DNA of 64,000 nucleotides from Bdellovibrio sp. NC01 (GCF_006874625.1 NZ_CP030034.1:186001-250000); one strand, 5' to 3'; shown: positions 46,620 to 56,897, numbered from the stretch's first letter. The notes: generated from the sequence alone by a model not told the origin. Made by a program: numbers and translations.

Positions 46620-49295
46620 ATGGTAACACAGATCCTCACAAAAATTTTTGGTACGAAGCACGATCGTGAAATGAAAAAGATCCAACCACTTGTGGATCAA
46701 ATCAATGCTCTTGAACCGGGCATGAAAGCTCTTTCCGATGAACAATTAAAAGCTAAAACACCTGAGTTCCAAGAGCGCCTCAGAAAAGGTGAGACTGTCG
46801 AAGACATCTTGCCTGAAGCCTTCGCGGTTTGTCGTGAAGCTGCGATCCGAGTGCTTGGCATGCGCCATTATGACGTACAGATGATCGGTGGTATCGTTCT
46901 TAATCGCGGTTCTATCGCAGAGATGAGAACGGGTGAAGGTAAAACCCTGGTTGCGACTCTTCCTGTTTATTTGAATGCCCTTACTGGTAAAGGTGTTCAC
47001 GTTGTGACAGTGAATGATTACTTGGTTCGTCGTGACGCTGAAGAGATGGGCCGTCTTTACGGATGGTTGGGTCTTACAACGGGTATCATCGTTCACGGTT
47101 TGAATGACCAAGAACGTAAGCAAATGTACGCTTGCGATATCACTTACTGCACGAACAATGAAATTGGTTTCGACTATCTTCGTGACAACATGAAGTTTGA
47201 TTTGAACGATTACGTGCAACGTGGTCACAACTTCGCAATCGTGGATGAGTGTGACTCGATCCTTGTCGACGAAGCACGTACGCCACTTATCATTTCTGGT
47301 CCTGCGGAAGCTTCGACGGAAAAATATCAAGTCGTAAACTCGATCATCCCGCACTTGAAACGCGACACCCACTTCACAATGGAAGAAAAGTCTAAGACTG
47401 TTTCTTTGACTGATGAAGGTAATGCGAAAGTTGAAGAGTTGTTGGGCGTAGGCAATCTTTACGATCCACAAAACATCGAACTTCTTCACCACGTGTACCA
47501 AGGTTTGAAAGCTCACAACTTGTACCGTCTTGATGTTGAATACATGATCAAAGATGGCGAAATCGTTATCGTCGATGAATTCACGGGTCGTTTGATGCCG
47601 GGTCGTCGTTGGTCAGATGGTCTTCACCAAGCGATCGAAGCAAAAGAAAACGTTGAAGTGAAGTCAGAGAATCAAACTCTTGCGACAATCACGTTCCAAA
47701 ACTATTTCCTTATGTACAACAAGCTTTCGGGCATGACAGGTACAGCGGATACAGAGGCGGTTGAGTTCCAAAAGATCTACAAACTTGCCGTAAACGTGAT
47801 CCCAACGAATAAACCAATTCAACGTCAAGACCAAGAAGACGTGGTTTATAAATCTGAGAAAGCGAAATTCAAAGCGATCACTGCTGACATCAAGGAAAGA
47901 TCTGCAAAAGGTCAACCAGTGCTTGTCGGTACAGCGTCGATTGAAAAATCTGAAGCCCTTAGCCGCTTCCTTCGTAACGAAGGTATCCGCCATGAAGTTT
48001 TGAATGCAAAACACCATGAGCGTGAAGCCGAAATCGTTGCGCAAGCAGGTCGTAAAGGTGCCGTAACGATCGCTACAAATATGGCGGGTCGTGGTACTGA
48101 CATTAAATTGGGTGGTAACGCCGAAATGTTGGCGAAGGCTCAAGTAGGTAACGATGACACTCCAGAATACACTGAAGCACTAGCGAAAATTAAACCGCAA
48201 GTTGAAGCTGAACGTGAAGAAGTACGTAAAGCCGGTGGTTTATATATCGTGGGTACTGAACGCCATGAATCGCGTCGTATCGACAATCAGTTGCGTGGTC
48301 GTTCAGGTCGTCAAGGTGACCCGGGTGAATCTCGTTTCTATTTGTCTCTTGAAGACAACTTGATGCGTATCTTCAATGGTGAACGTATCCAAAAAATCAT
48401 GGAGATGTTGAACATCCCTGAAGACGAACCAATCACTGCAAAAATGGTTACGAATGCTATCGAAGGTGCGCAACGTAAAGTTGAAGGTCACAACTTTGAT
48501 ATTCGTAAAAATTTGATGGAATACGACTCTGTCATGAATGCGCAAAGAAATGCGATCTATGGAATGCGTCGCCGCGTTCTTGAAGGTCAGGAAATCGAGC
48601 GCACTGTTCTTGATATGTTAGGCGATGTTGTTTCTAACTTGCTTGATACTTACATGCCAGAAGACGGTAAAAAAGAAGACTGGAGCATGGAAGGTTTGAA
48701 CAATTCATTAACTCAAACTTTCGGTTTCAAAATCGATTTAGATAACATGGCTGTGAATTCAGACACTGTTCTTGAAGCTGTGAAAAATGGCGTTAAAGAA
48801 GTGTATGAAAAACAAAAATCATCAATGGGCCCATTCTTTGAACAGGTTCAAAAAATGATTCTTCTTCAATCGATCGACCATCACTGGAAAATGCATTTGG
48901 CAGTGATCGATAAATTGAAAGAAGGTATTGGTCTTCGTGGTTATGCTCAAAAAGATCCTTTGATTGAGTATAAAAAAGAAGCCTTCATGACTTTCGAAAA
49001 ATTGAACAACACGATCAAATCTGACGCCGTTGAAAAAATCATGCGCGTGCAGTTGGTTGCTCAACAATCTGAAGCAGATATCATGGAAAGCTTTCGCCCA
49101 GAAGAACCAGAATTGGATGAGTTGAATTACTCTTCGCCTTCTGAGGCTGACATTGGTCATTCTTTGCCGGACGTTTCAGGTCCTGCAGAGCCGCCAAAAC
49201 GTAAAATGACTTTCCAAAGTGGTCCTGCGGAATCTCCAAACATGAACCGTGAAGAGCGTCGTCGTTTGGAAAAGCAAGGTAAAGGAAAACGCTAA
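46620..49295 (+). CDS. secA: Protein translocase ATPase SecA
   Basis: 891 residues. Nucleotide-binding fold 1 with 'MRTGEGKT' and 'TPLIISG', '[17 protein letters not shown]', pre-protein region, NBF2 '[13 protein letters not shown]', '[20 protein letters not shown]', helical scaffold. The C-terminal zinc tail (CxCx8CH) of E. coli SecA is absent; it ends with the basic '[16 protein letters not shown]'. ATG at 46620 chosen by homology; ribosome site is weak. Confidence 0.96.
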   Translation: MVTQILTKIFGTKHDREMKKIQPLVDQINALEPGMKALSDEQLKAKTPEFQERLRKGETVEDILPEAFAVCREAAIRVLGMRHYDVQMIGGIVLNRGSIAEMRTGEGKTLVATLPVYLNALTGKGVHVVTVNDYLVRRDAEEMGRLYGWLGLTTGIIVHGLNDQERKQMYACDITYCTNNEIGFDYLRDNMKFDLNDYVQRGHNFAIVDECDSILVDEARTPLIISGPAEASTEKYQVVNSIIPHLKRDTHFTMEEKSKTVSLTDEGNAKVEELLGVGNLYDPQNIELLHHVYQGLKAHNLYRLDVEYMIKDGEIVIVDEFTGRLMPGRRWSDGLHQAIEAKENVEVKSENQTLATITFQNYFLMYNKLSGMTGTADTEAVEFQKIYKLAVNVIPTNKPIQRQDQEDVVYKSEKAKFKAITADIKERSAKGQPVLVGTASIEKSEALSRFLRNEGIRHEVLNAKHHEREAEIVAQAGRKGAVTIATNMAGRGTDIKLGGNAEMLAKAQVGNDDTPEYTEALAKIKPQVEAEREEVRKAGGLYIVGTERHESRRIDNQLRGRSGRQGDPGESRFYLSLEDNLMRIFNGERIQKIMEMLNIPEDEPITAKMVTNAIEGAQRKVEGHNFDIRKNLMEYDSVMNAQRNAIYGMRRRVLEGQEIERTVLDMLGDVVSNLLDTYMPEDGKKEDWSMEGLNNSLTQTFGFKIDLDNMAVNSDTVLEAVKNGVKEVYEKQKSSMGPFFEQVQKMILLQSIDHHWKMHLAVIDKLKEGIGLRGYAQKDPLIEYKKEAFMTFEKLNNTIKSDAVEKIMRVQLVAQQSEADIMESFRPEEPELDELNYSSPSEADIGHSLPDVSGPAEPPKRKMTFQSGPAESPNMNREERRRLEKQGKGKR

Positions 49296-50213
49296 TTGCT
49301 GGCCTGTCCGAGTTGCCAAAAACCGGTAGAGATTCTTGATAAACACTTGGGGACCTTGTTTACATGTCCCCATTGTGGCGCAGTTTACTTTATCGATTTT
49401 AACGGACAGCCTGAAATGGCAAATCACGAAGCCGAGCCGGATGAAACACCGGCTCAGTCTTTCGAAACTCCAGTCTCTGAGCAACCTGCCGATTTTTCTG
49501 ACGGTCAGGATTTCGCGAATCAAGGTTCACAAGATTTCGGTCAAAGCCCCGTCGCAACGGATTTTTCTGCGGAAACTAATTACTCAACCGATCAGAACTT
49601 CCAACAGCAAGGCGACTTCCAATCGCAAGATGGATTTCAACAAAACGGTTTCGAACAAAATAATGTTGAGCAAAGTGCTGATCAATTTGGTTCGCCAGCA
49701 TCGGTCTATAATAACGACTCTCACGGAGTCGGAGGACAAGCAGTTGAGCAGAATTTTGGCGGGGAGCAATCTTATCAAGATTCTTCTGCGGAATACGCGG
49801 ACTCTGCCGATCAAGAAGCACCGGTTGCCGAAGCTCCTGTGGAGGAAGCACCTTTTGATTTCAATGCGACCTTGGATCAACAACCGATGCAAGCGCCGCC
49901 CCCAGCATGCGTTTCAGACAGCGCGGATTTTTCTGACGTTACTGATTTTGCGAATGCTGATACGACGGCGGGGCCGCTTACATATGTTGTGATTATTGAT
50001 GGGATCGAGTCTAGTCAGCTTCTGTATCAGCTTAAAGAAGCGATGACGGATTCACGCTTTGGTTGGGATGTGAATGAACTCTTAACTCAAGTTGGTGGCG
50101 GCAGATTGGTTATTCCAGGACTGAATCCCGCTAAAGCATCGGTGCTAATCGGCCGAATTAAATATCTGCCTTTTAAAATTTCTTGGAGACAAGATGTTCT
50201 TTCCGGTTCCTAA
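49296..50213 (+). CDS. Zinc-ribbon protein with Gln/Asn-rich linker
   Basis: 305 residues. N-terminal zinc ribbon: Cys4-Pro-Ser-Cys7 and Cys24-Pro-His-Cys27. A long low-complexity Gln/Asn/Glu/Ala region (about 45-220) leads to a C-terminal folded domain ('LTYVVIIDGIESSQLLYQLK'). TTG start immediately after the secA stop. Function unknown; co-transcribed with secA. Overlaps the next gene by 20 bases. Confidence 0.7.
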   Translation: MLACPSCQKPVEILDKHLGTLFTCPHCGAVYFIDFNGQPEMANHEAEPDETPAQSFETPVSEQPADFSDGQDFANQGSQDFGQSPVATDFSAETNYSTDQNFQQQGDFQSQDGFQQNGFEQNNVEQSADQFGSPASVYNNDSHGVGGQAVEQNFGGEQSYQDSSAEYADSADQEAPVAEAPVEEAPFDFNATLDQQPMQAPPPACVSDSADFSDVTDFANADTTAGPLTYVVIIDGIESSQLLYQLKEAMTDSRFGWDVNELLTQVGGGRLVIPGLNPAKASVLIGRIKYLPFKISWRQDVLSGS

Positions 50214-50835
50214 GTTTTTGCCAATCTTTTTGACAGTCCTTGCTCTGCTTTCGAGCGGCTCTTTTGCATTCGCAAATGAGGGCGGCGGCCACGGTGGTGG
50301 TGAAAAGAAAGAAGAGGGGGGAGAGAAAAAAGAAGGCGGTGGCGAAGAAAAGAAAGAAGTAAAATCGTCTGAAGAAAGCTTTTCGGTCGTCGCAGCGCGC
50401 GTGCAAGCGCTTGAAGCCAAAGTTCATTCTGGCAAAGAAGAACTAGAAAAACTGATCGAAGAAAAGCAGCACGAAAAAGACCCAGCAAAAGTAAACGAAA
50501 TTGTGAAACAGATGTTGGGCATTCATAAAGAACTTGAAAAAAATGCTAAGGAATATGATCAGCAGCGTGCTTTGTTGAAATACCGCTACCCTGAAAAAGG
50601 TCAGACAGAAAAGCGCGAATACGAACGCATTGACGTTAAATCCATTGAAGACATGGAAACGCAGATGAGCCTTACCAGCTCAGTCAATCACACCCTACGC
50701 AAAGTCCGCACGCAGTACGAAACGGCGGAAGATGTGAAGGCCCGTGAAGAGAAGAAGAATGTGGAAGGTCATGGCAAAAAGTCGTCTAAACCTTCGTCAC
50801 CATCTTTGACAGATCCAGTAATTCTAAAAAAATAG
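50194..50835 (+). CDS. Exported coiled-coil protein with Gly/Glu/Lys-rich N-terminus
   Basis: 213 residues: signal peptide (about 1-27), a Gly/His then Glu/Lys/Gly repeat region (about 29-60), then coiled coil (about 65-190). GGAG before the ATG. Periplasmic, unknown role. Confidence 0.65.
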   Translation: MFFPVPKFLPIFLTVLALLSSGSFAFANEGGGHGGGEKKEEGGEKKEGGGEEKKEVKSSEESFSVVAARVQALEAKVHSGKEELEKLIEEKQHEKDPAKVNEIVKQMLGIHKELEKNAKEYDQQRALLKYRYPEKGQTEKREYERIDVKSIEDMETQMSLTSSVNHTLRKVRTQYETAEDVKAREEKKNVEGHGKKSSKPSSPSLTDPVILKK

Positions 50836-50955
50836 AAACTCAGAGTGGCGAAAAGAGTGACAGGCTTAAAAATTCCTGTTTCGCTTTGATACACAGTGCT
50901 GGGGCTTTCTTTCGAAGATCCGAGTAAACTGGTATCTTTTAAAGATGGGGGAAGT

Positions 50956-51399
50956 ATGCTCCGACATTTGGCGATTCCAATCACGCTAATGGCTTTATTG
51001 ACGTCAGCCTGTCAGACTTCAATGGTAAAGCAATTCGAAGAAGTGAAGCCTGGGATGGAAAAGGCAGAAGTGCTGTCCATCATGGGTAGCCCCCAACAAA
51101 CTCGCCGTATTCATGGCAAGGACCGTTGGTTCTATAATTTCTATGAAAATAAAATCCGCTTTCAAAAAGAAATCCAATTCTTTGAGGGTAGCGCTGTTTA
51201 CGTAGGCGATATTTCGCAACCGGAAGTCGCGCAGACTGCGGCGGCTATCGACGCTAAGAATGCTAAAAAGAATCAAGAGATCGACGATCAAATCGCAGCG
51301 GATATCGAAAAACACAGACGCGATTATCAAAACTTTGAATCCCAATCCAAAGGCGAAGACAAAGTTCGCTACGTACCCGATTTCGAACCGATTCGTTAA
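50956..51399 (+). CDS. BamE/SmpA-like lipoprotein
   Basis: 147 residues: lipobox near 'LLTSACQ' (Cys19), then a SmpA/OmlA-type core ('VKPGMEKAEVLSIMGSPQQT', 'WFYNFYE') and a charged tail. BamE is an accessory lipoprotein of the outer-membrane barrel assembly complex. The tail (about 95-147) is longer than usual, so a BamE paralogue is more likely than the canonical subunit. Confidence 0.75.
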   Translation: MLRHLAIPITLMALLTSACQTSMVKQFEEVKPGMEKAEVLSIMGSPQQTRRIHGKDRWFYNFYENKIRFQKEIQFFEGSAVYVGDISQPEVAQTAAAIDAKNAKKNQEIDDQIAADIEKHRRDYQNFESQSKGEDKVRYVPDFEPIR

Positions 51400-51428
51400 T
51401 CTTCAACTAGGTCTGTCGTGATGCGGGG

Positions 51429-51568
51429 ATTTGCTAGAGCGTAGAATTTAGCTTTAGCTTCTTCGGCACGGCATCCTGCCTCGTCGCTTCGACGCCGTTG
51501 GCGTCGAGGGCCATCCAGGCCCCGCGAAGGCCTCATACGCAAAAGCTAAATTCTACGCTCTAGCAAAT
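51429..51568 (-). repeat. Long palindrome-armed repeat element, copy 2
   Basis: 140 bp between convergent gene ends (51399 and 51664). Arms 51429-51458 and 51539-51568 form a 30-nt inverted repeat with one mismatch. The core 51459-51538, read on the minus strand, matches copy 1 at all but the internal hairpin (GACGCC-AAC-GGCGTC here) and two single bases. The arms are unrelated in sequence to those of copy 1, apart from the inner TTAGC/GCTAA edge. Confidence 0.9.
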
Positions 51569-51663
51569 TATGCCTTCGACTGATCTATTTAAATTTACGA
51601 ATGGATTAGAGAGTGGGGCGTAGTGAATTTGTTGGTGTGGGGTGGTTGGTTGGTGCTTTGGGG

Positions 51664-52266
51664 TTAGCGGATTTCTTCGATGGCGATTGTTTGGCCCAGG
51701 ACGGATTTGATTTCGTTGGCGTCGACTTCTAAGTAGTCTTGCTTGTTGTTGTCGCTGACTAATTTTACGTCTGTGATTTTTAGGTTTTCGCGGCCTTCGA
51801 AATTGATTACTGAGGCTTCGATATGGTTTTGGTCGTCGCTGATATTGCAGGGGCTTTCGATGACTTTTAAGCCCTTGTCGGATTTCACTGTCACTTGGAT
51901 GTTTGAGAATCTATCGCACACGAAAACTTTTGTACCGCTTTCGTTTTTTACATAGAACAATCCCAACGACAAATTGATTGAGTCTTTGAATCTTGTCGCG
52001 TGGACGTCGCGCAGAAGTTGATATTTGAAAGCTTTCTTAAGTTCTTCGGTATTTAGTTCAGAAAGATCTTGTGAATCGACGTCGATGATTGGTAGTTGCA
52101 CGTTTTCTTCGCTGACTGAAGCGATGCCACGAGCTTGTTGAACATTCATCGCGATGGAATTTTTCTTAAAAGCAGAAATGGAGAAAACGGCGATTGGTGT
52201 CACAATCAGAATGGCTACGATGGTTCGTAACTGCCATGAAAGTTTGAGCTTTCTCGTGCTCGACAT
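51664..52266 (-). CDS. Single-pass membrane protein, periplasmic domain, unknown
   Basis: 200 residues: membrane helix (about 15-34) then a beta-rich periplasmic domain with Cys pair ('VFVCDRFSNIQVTV', 'VIESPCNISDD'). No signature recognised. GGAGGAG just before the ATG at 52266 (GTG at 52278 also possible). Confidence 0.6.
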   Translation of the reverse strand: MSSTRKLKLSWQLRTIVAILIVTPIAVFSISAFKKNSIAMNVQQARGIASVSEENVQLPIIDVDSQDLSELNTEELKKAFKYQLLRDVHATRFKDSINLSLGLFYVKNESGTKVFVCDRFSNIQVTVKSDKGLKVIESPCNISDDQNHIEASVINFEGRENLKITDVKLVSDNNKQDYLEVDANEIKSVLGQTIAIEEIR

Positions 52267-52364
52267 CAACTCCTCCACTCTTATAAGTTTAGCTTAAGTA
52301 AGGGAGTTACGCGAAAAAAACTCAGGGAATCCTGGACGAAAGTTTCGGAATGTCTCGTTTTAAA

Positions 52365-52393
52365 ACAAAGGGCCTCGCTTACGCGAAGCCCTT
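52365..52393 (-). terminator. Terminator of the acyl-CoA ligase operon
   Basis: AAGGGC-C-TCGC-TTAC-GCGA-A-GCCCTT, minus strand followed by TGTTTTAAAA. Confidence 0.7.
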
Positions 52394-52424
52394 ATTTAAT
52401 GAATCTTTACAGAGGGGAAATTGG

Positions 52425-53924
52425 TTATACGTACTCTTGAAGTTTGCGCTTCAAGATTTTTCCGCTGTCACCTTTTGGAAGTGCGTCTAAGAAAATGAAG
52501 TGCTTAGGAATTTTGAACTTCGCCAAATTCTTTAAGCAGTGATTCATCACTTGGTTTAATTCCAATTCTTCTTTTTTAACGATGAAGGCTTTACCGACCT
52601 CACCCCATTTTTCATCTGGAACGCCGATAACGGCCACTTCCAAAATGCCTGGGCAAGTACGTAAAACTTGTTCAAGCTCAACCGGGTAAACGTTTTCGCC
52701 GCCAGAGATGAACATCTCTTTTTTGCGACCGACAACGTAGTAATAACCTTCAGCATCGCGACGAACAAGATCGCCTGTGTACAACCAGCCGTCACGAATC
52801 GTTTCTTTCGTGGCTTTTTCGTTGTGCCAGTAACCTTGCATGCATGCGGGGCCTTTTAAGATCAATTCGCCGATTTGTTCAGCGCCCAGTTCGCGACCTT
52901 CATTGTCGACAACTTTCGCTTCGACATAAAAGTTTGGAAAACCAATCGAACCAATTTTTCTTAAAGCGTCTTCTTCGTTTAAAGAAAATACCGAAGGACC
53001 GAATTCAGTCAGGCCGTAGCCTTGACGAACTGGAATGCCTTTCGCGTCCCAAACTTTGATCAGTTCAAGCGGCATCGGTTCGCCACCAACGATCGCATAA
53101 CGAACAGACGACAAATCACACTTCGTAAACAAAGGCGATTTCGTCATCATATCCATTGTCGTAGGAACGCCGAACATCACTGTCGCTTTTTCTTTTTCAG
53201 ACAAAGCAAGAATTTGATCTGCATCGAATTTTTTTAAGATCACAACTTTCGCGCCACGGTGAAGGAATGGATTTGTTAAAACATTCCAGCCGCCCGTGTG
53301 GAAGAACGGCAAGAAACTGACTGTGACGTCGTTCTGTGACACGTTCAAACGGAAAGAGGTATTGATCGAATTCCAGAAAATCATTTTGTGTGTCAGGACC
53401 GCGCCCTTAGGAGAGCCCGTTGTACCTGACGTGTACAGAATCATGGCTGGATCAAGCTCTTCAGGGACAAACGGATAAACTTCAGCAGAAGCTTTCAAAA
53501 TATTTTCTGCAAAGCTGTTTGCACCTTGCAGAAGCAATCGCTCTGCACGAACCGCGACCGGAAGATTTTCGATGATTGAACCGAAAACTTCTTGGTGAAT
53601 AACTAATTTCGGAGCGGAATCCGTGATGATGTGATCCACCTCACGTTGAGTAAGGCGGAAGTTCACTGGAACCATGATCGCGCCAAGTCTTTGCAATGCA
53701 AAGAACAGTGTCACGTACTCAAGTTCATTTGTTGCTAGCACCGCAACGCGATCGCCTTTGCTGATGCCGAATTGCCCGCGAAGATAGTTGGCACCACGAT
53801 TAGCCAGCTCGTAAAGCTTTGCATATGACAGTTCCTGCCCAGTTTCGCCATCTTTGATAGCGATCTTACCAGGTGAATACAGGTTCCATCTTTTTAGCCA
53901 ATCGAGTTCCATATTAGGTGTCAT
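52425..53924 (-). CDS. AMP-dependent acyl-CoA synthetase/ligase
   Basis: 499 residues, ANL superfamily. P-loop 'ILYTSGTTGSPKGAV' (about 157-171), 'YGLTEFGPSVFSL', 'YTGDLVRRDAEGYYYVVGRK' and C-terminal 'KGDSGKILKRKLQE' with the catalytic Lys. Activates a fatty or related acid to acyl-AMP and then CoA ester. Start is ambiguous (53924 or 53912) because it overlaps the upstream gene stop. Co-transcribed with the KAS III homologue. Confidence 0.9.
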   Translation of the reverse strand: MTPNMELDWLKRWNLYSPGKIAIKDGETGQELSYAKLYELANRGANYLRGQFGISKGDRVAVLATNELEYVTLFFALQRLGAIMVPVNFRLTQREVDHIITDSAPKLVIHQEVFGSIIENLPVAVRAERLLLQGANSFAENILKASAEVYPFVPEELDPAMILYTSGTTGSPKGAVLTHKMIFWNSINTSFRLNVSQNDVTVSFLPFFHTGGWNVLTNPFLHRGAKVVILKKFDADQILALSEKEKATVMFGVPTTMDMMTKSPLFTKCDLSSVRYAIVGGEPMPLELIKVWDAKGIPVRQGYGLTEFGPSVFSLNEEDALRKIGSIGFPNFYVEAKVVDNEGRELGAEQIGELILKGPACMQGYWHNEKATKETIRDGWLYTGDLVRRDAEGYYYVVGRKKEMFISGGENVYPVELEQVLRTCPGILEVAVIGVPDEKWGEVGKAFIVKKEELELNQVMNHCLKNLAKFKIPKHFIFLDALPKGDSGKILKRKLQEYV

Positions 53925-54912
53925 AGCCCCATTCCATCGCAAGAGCGGCCATGCTCATACCACCGCCAGAGCCCAACATAAATACCAAATCACCTTTTTT
54001 CATTTTCTTTTGGCGAGCAGCGTCCGCAATGGCCATGCCAATTGACGCAGAACCCGTATAACCGAAGCGATCCATGACGTAATGGGCACGATCACGAGAA
54101 AGCTCCAATTTATCCAATGTCTCGTAAATGCTTTGGACGTTGAACTGAGTGATGAAGAAGTGATTGATGTCATTTGCACGTTTTTGCAAACGATCTAAAA
54201 GAACGTTCGTCAAACGTGGCCAGTGAATACCATTCGTTTCAGGTGGAATACGTTTAGGGAATGCCAACAAGTGCTGCTTGTTTTCGACAACTGAATGAGT
54301 GACTGGCTGAGCCGTACCACCTGCGTAGATGCCCATATAGTCGTGATATTGACCGTCAGTGTACATTTGGCTGTCGATGAAGCCAGAGTTGTCTTTAGAA
54401 GGTTGAATCACAACAGCGCCAGCGCCGTCGGCGAACAACGATGCGATTTTATAATCGTCGAAGTTCAAATATTTACTCATGCCGTAAGCGCCAACAACCA
54501 ATACGTTTTTGTATTTCGCATCAGCAGCGATGTACTTGCTTGCCATATCACAACCAACAACGAAACCAGCGCAAGCTGTGTTGATGTCGAATGTGCCTGC
54601 GTTCACTGCGCCCATACGATACGCCACGACTGACGCTGTCGAAGGAGAAAGATAGTCAGGAGTATCAGTAGATACGATGATCAAATCCAAATCTTTTGCT
54701 GTGATGCCAGCGGTTTTCATCGCTTCTTCAGCAGCAGGAATAATAAGATCAGACGTGCGTTGATCTTCGCGCATCCAACGACGTTCTTTAATATTACGAG
54801 AAGACTCCAAGAAAGTTCCGATATCTTTTTTGTATAGCTCATCGAAATATTTATTTGTTACCACACGCTCTGGTGCGTACATTCCGGTGCCAACAATTAC
54901 TGCGCGTCTCAT
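53914..54912 (-). CDS. KAS III (FabH)-like ketoacyl synthase, atypical active site
   Basis: 332 residues, thiolase fold. Nucleophile Cys in 'NTACAGFVVG' is present. The FabH His of the HQAN motif is replaced: the site reads 'FFITQFNVQ', and the Asn of 'YGNTSAAS' reads 'FGYTGSAS'. Two of the Cys-His-Asn triad residues are thus lost, so standard malonyl decarboxylation is doubtful. GGAGG before the ATG at 54912. Confidence 0.85.
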   Translation of the reverse strand: MRRAVIVGTGMYAPERVVTNKYFDELYKKDIGTFLESSRNIKERRWMREDQRTSDLIIPAAEEAMKTAGITAKDLDLIIVSTDTPDYLSPSTASVVAYRMGAVNAGTFDINTACAGFVVGCDMASKYIAADAKYKNVLVVGAYGMSKYLNFDDYKIASLFADGAGAVVIQPSKDNSGFIDSQMYTDGQYHDYMGIYAGGTAQPVTHSVVENKQHLLAFPKRIPPETNGIHWPRLTNVLLDRLQKRANDINHFFITQFNVQSIYETLDKLELSRDRAHYVMDRFGYTGSASIGMAIADAARQKKMKKGDLVFMLGSGGGMSMAALAMEWGYDT

Positions 54913-54930
54913 AGTTTTTTCCTCCGTTAC

Positions 54931-54958
54931 TCTACTTCGACGAAGTCGAAGTGCAGAT
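54931..54958 (+). repeat. Short hairpin repeat, copy F
   Basis: TCTACTTCGAC-GAA-GTCGAAGTGCAGAT, 18 bases upstream of the KAS III-like start. Stem base changes are compensated relative to copy A. Confidence 0.65.
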
Positions 54959-55090
54959 AGATTTGCCATCTACAAAATATTTTCGCCACTTTTGCAAGCA
55001 CTAAAAAATAGTGTATTTGCTCTATACTCCGAGCGAAAAACTCCTTTTTGCATTGACGGGTAAGGGGTTAGGCGAGGTACGACATATGTC

Positions 55091-55840
55091 ATGAGCAACA
55101 TTAATTATAATTTCAAAAACAAAAATGCTGTCGTTACTGGTGGTGCATCAGGTATCGGCTTTCAAATCACAAAAAGTTTTCTTGAAGCAGGCGGAAACGT
55201 TTCTGTTTGGGATTACTCTGAACAAGCTTTGCAAACTGCGAAAGCTGAATTCGGCAAGTACGCTGCGCAAATTCACTTTGCACAAGTGAATGTTGGCGAT
55301 CGCGATTCAGTTGCAAAAGCGGCTGCTTCATTGCCATGGGCGGTGGACGTTCTTGTGAACAACGCGGGTATCACACGCGATAAATCTTTTGCGAAAATGG
55401 CACCTGAAGATTGGGATGCTGTTATTTCTACAAACCTAACTGGGTTGTTTAATGTTACAAAGACTTTGTTAGAAAAATTTAACGCCTCTTCTTCACACAA
55501 ACGTATTATCAGCATCTCTTCAGTTGTTGGATTGTACGGAAACTTTGGTCAGACAAACTATGCGGCTGCGAAAGCGGGCGTCATCGGTATGACGAAGACT
55601 TGGGGTAAAGAATTGGGTCGTAAAGGCTTCACGGCAAATGCGATCGCTCCAGGCTTCATTGCAACGGCGATGACGAAGGCTATGCCTAAAGAAGTTATCG
55701 ATAGTATGGCAGCTAAAGTTCCTGTGGCGCGCTTGGGCGAAGTTGAAGATATTGCCAATGCCGTTTTGTTCTTGGCAAGTGAGCAGGCTTCTTATATCAA
55801 CGGCGCAACTATCAGCGTTGATGGTGGCATTGTACTTTAA
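55091..55840 (+). CDS. Short-chain dehydrogenase (FabG-like)
   Basis: 249 residues, classical SDR: 'VTGGASGIGFQITKSF' cofactor motif, 'NNAG', catalytic Ser in 'RIISISSVVGLYG' and Tyr-x3-Lys in 'NYAAAKAGVIGMTK'. Closest in style to 3-oxoacyl-ACP or acetoacetyl-CoA reductases. Divergent from the KAS III/ligase pair. Confidence 0.92.
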   Translation: MSNINYNFKNKNAVVTGGASGIGFQITKSFLEAGGNVSVWDYSEQALQTAKAEFGKYAAQIHFAQVNVGDRDSVAKAAASLPWAVDVLVNNAGITRDKSFAKMAPEDWDAVISTNLTGLFNVTKTLLEKFNASSSHKRIISISSVVGLYGNFGQTNYAAAKAGVIGMTKTWGKELGRKGFTANAIAPGFIATAMTKAMPKEVIDSMAAKVPVARLGEVEDIANAVLFLASEQASYINGATISVDGGIVL

Positions 55841-55895
55841 TAAGTAACGACATCGTGGATTCAGCAACAGCGAAGCTTTTCAAAAAGGGGATTCT

Positions 55896-56897
55896 ATGAA
55901 GGCTTTATTTTCTGTACTGACGGTTTTGGTTTTATCGGCCGTCTCCTTGAGCTCTGTTGCGAATGCTAAATCCGTGAAGGGTTTCGTTGCGATCAGTTCG
56001 CAGCGCAGTCTTTATGTCGATTACGTAGAACCTAAAGCAGGAATGCCGACGGTTATTTTGTTGAACGGTTTGACGTATAGCACTCTTCAATGGGAACGCT
56101 TCGCTCAAACTTTGTTGGCAAAAGGTGTTGGCGTTCTTCGTTACGATCCTTATGGCATGGGGCAGACGCTTTTAAGATATGCTCCAGTGCTTGCGGTGAT
56201 CCCTATTGAAGATCAAATCCGCGATCTTCATGCGCTTCTTCAAACAATGAATATTAAAGGCCCTTATAATTTAGCTGGGCTCTCTTACGGTGGCGGCTTA
56301 GCCGCAGGCTATGCCGCTGCTTATCCATCCGAGATCAACAAGCTGATCATGATGGCTCCATTTACTCGTCCTCTTGATGGACAAGATACGTGGATCAAGG
56401 CGCAGATCTGGGCGACTCGTCAAATGTTCCCTTACAACCAATATTCTGACGAAGAATTGTATGACTATTTCTTGCACCAAATCGTTTACGCGACTTATCC
56501 GTCTGCGGAGCCGATCGTGTTGGAAAACCCATTCAAGCTTGAGGCGGTTTATCGCTTGGCTCAAGGTATCCGTCACTTCAACACGGAAGTTCTTGCGGAT
56601 CGCTTGCCAGCAGGCACTGTGCACTTGATGGTGGCTCGCCAAGATCAATACATCCCAGCGAATGTGCTTGAAGATTATTGGAGCAAAATTCCAGCGGATG
56701 CGAAAGTAAGCCGTCTGTTTGTGAATGGCTCTGAACATAAAATGGTTGAAGCTGTTCCGTTGTTCACGGCTTCTTGGGTTTACGAAATTTTAATGGGCAA
56801 TCCGCAAATCTCTGGTGGAAAAACTTTTGAAGGTTATCCACTTCTTGGTGAAGTTGATTCTGAAGATGACAGCGTAAAAATCAAGGTTGGCGAATGA
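55896..56897 (+). CDS. Exported alpha/beta hydrolase
   Basis: 333 residues: signal peptide (about 1-24), alpha/beta hydrolase core with nucleophile elbow 'GLSYGGG' and 'YGMGQTLLRY' oxyanion region, later Asp and His. Probably periplasmic lipase or esterase. Last 4 bases overlap the next hydrolase gene. Confidence 0.82.
   Translation: MKALFSVLTVLVLSAVSLSSVANAKSVKGFVAISSQRSLYVDYVEPKAGMPTVILLNGLTYSTLQWERFAQTLLAKGVGVLRYDPYGMGQTLLRYAPVLAVIPIEDQIRDLHALLQTMNIKGPYNLAGLSYGGGLAAGYAAAYPSEINKLIMMAPFTRPLDGQDTWIKAQIWATRQMFPYNQYSDEELYDYFLHQIVYATYPSAEPIVLENPFKLEAVYRLAQGIRHFNTEVLADRLPAGTVHLMVARQDQYIPANVLEDYWSKIPADAKVSRLFVNGSEHKMVEAVPLFTASWVYEILMGNPQISGGKTFEGYPLLGEVDSEDDSVKIKVGE

Noticed and set aside
46746-47516. 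256-codon minus-strand frame inside secA
   Set aside because: Antisense shadow of secA with no independent support.
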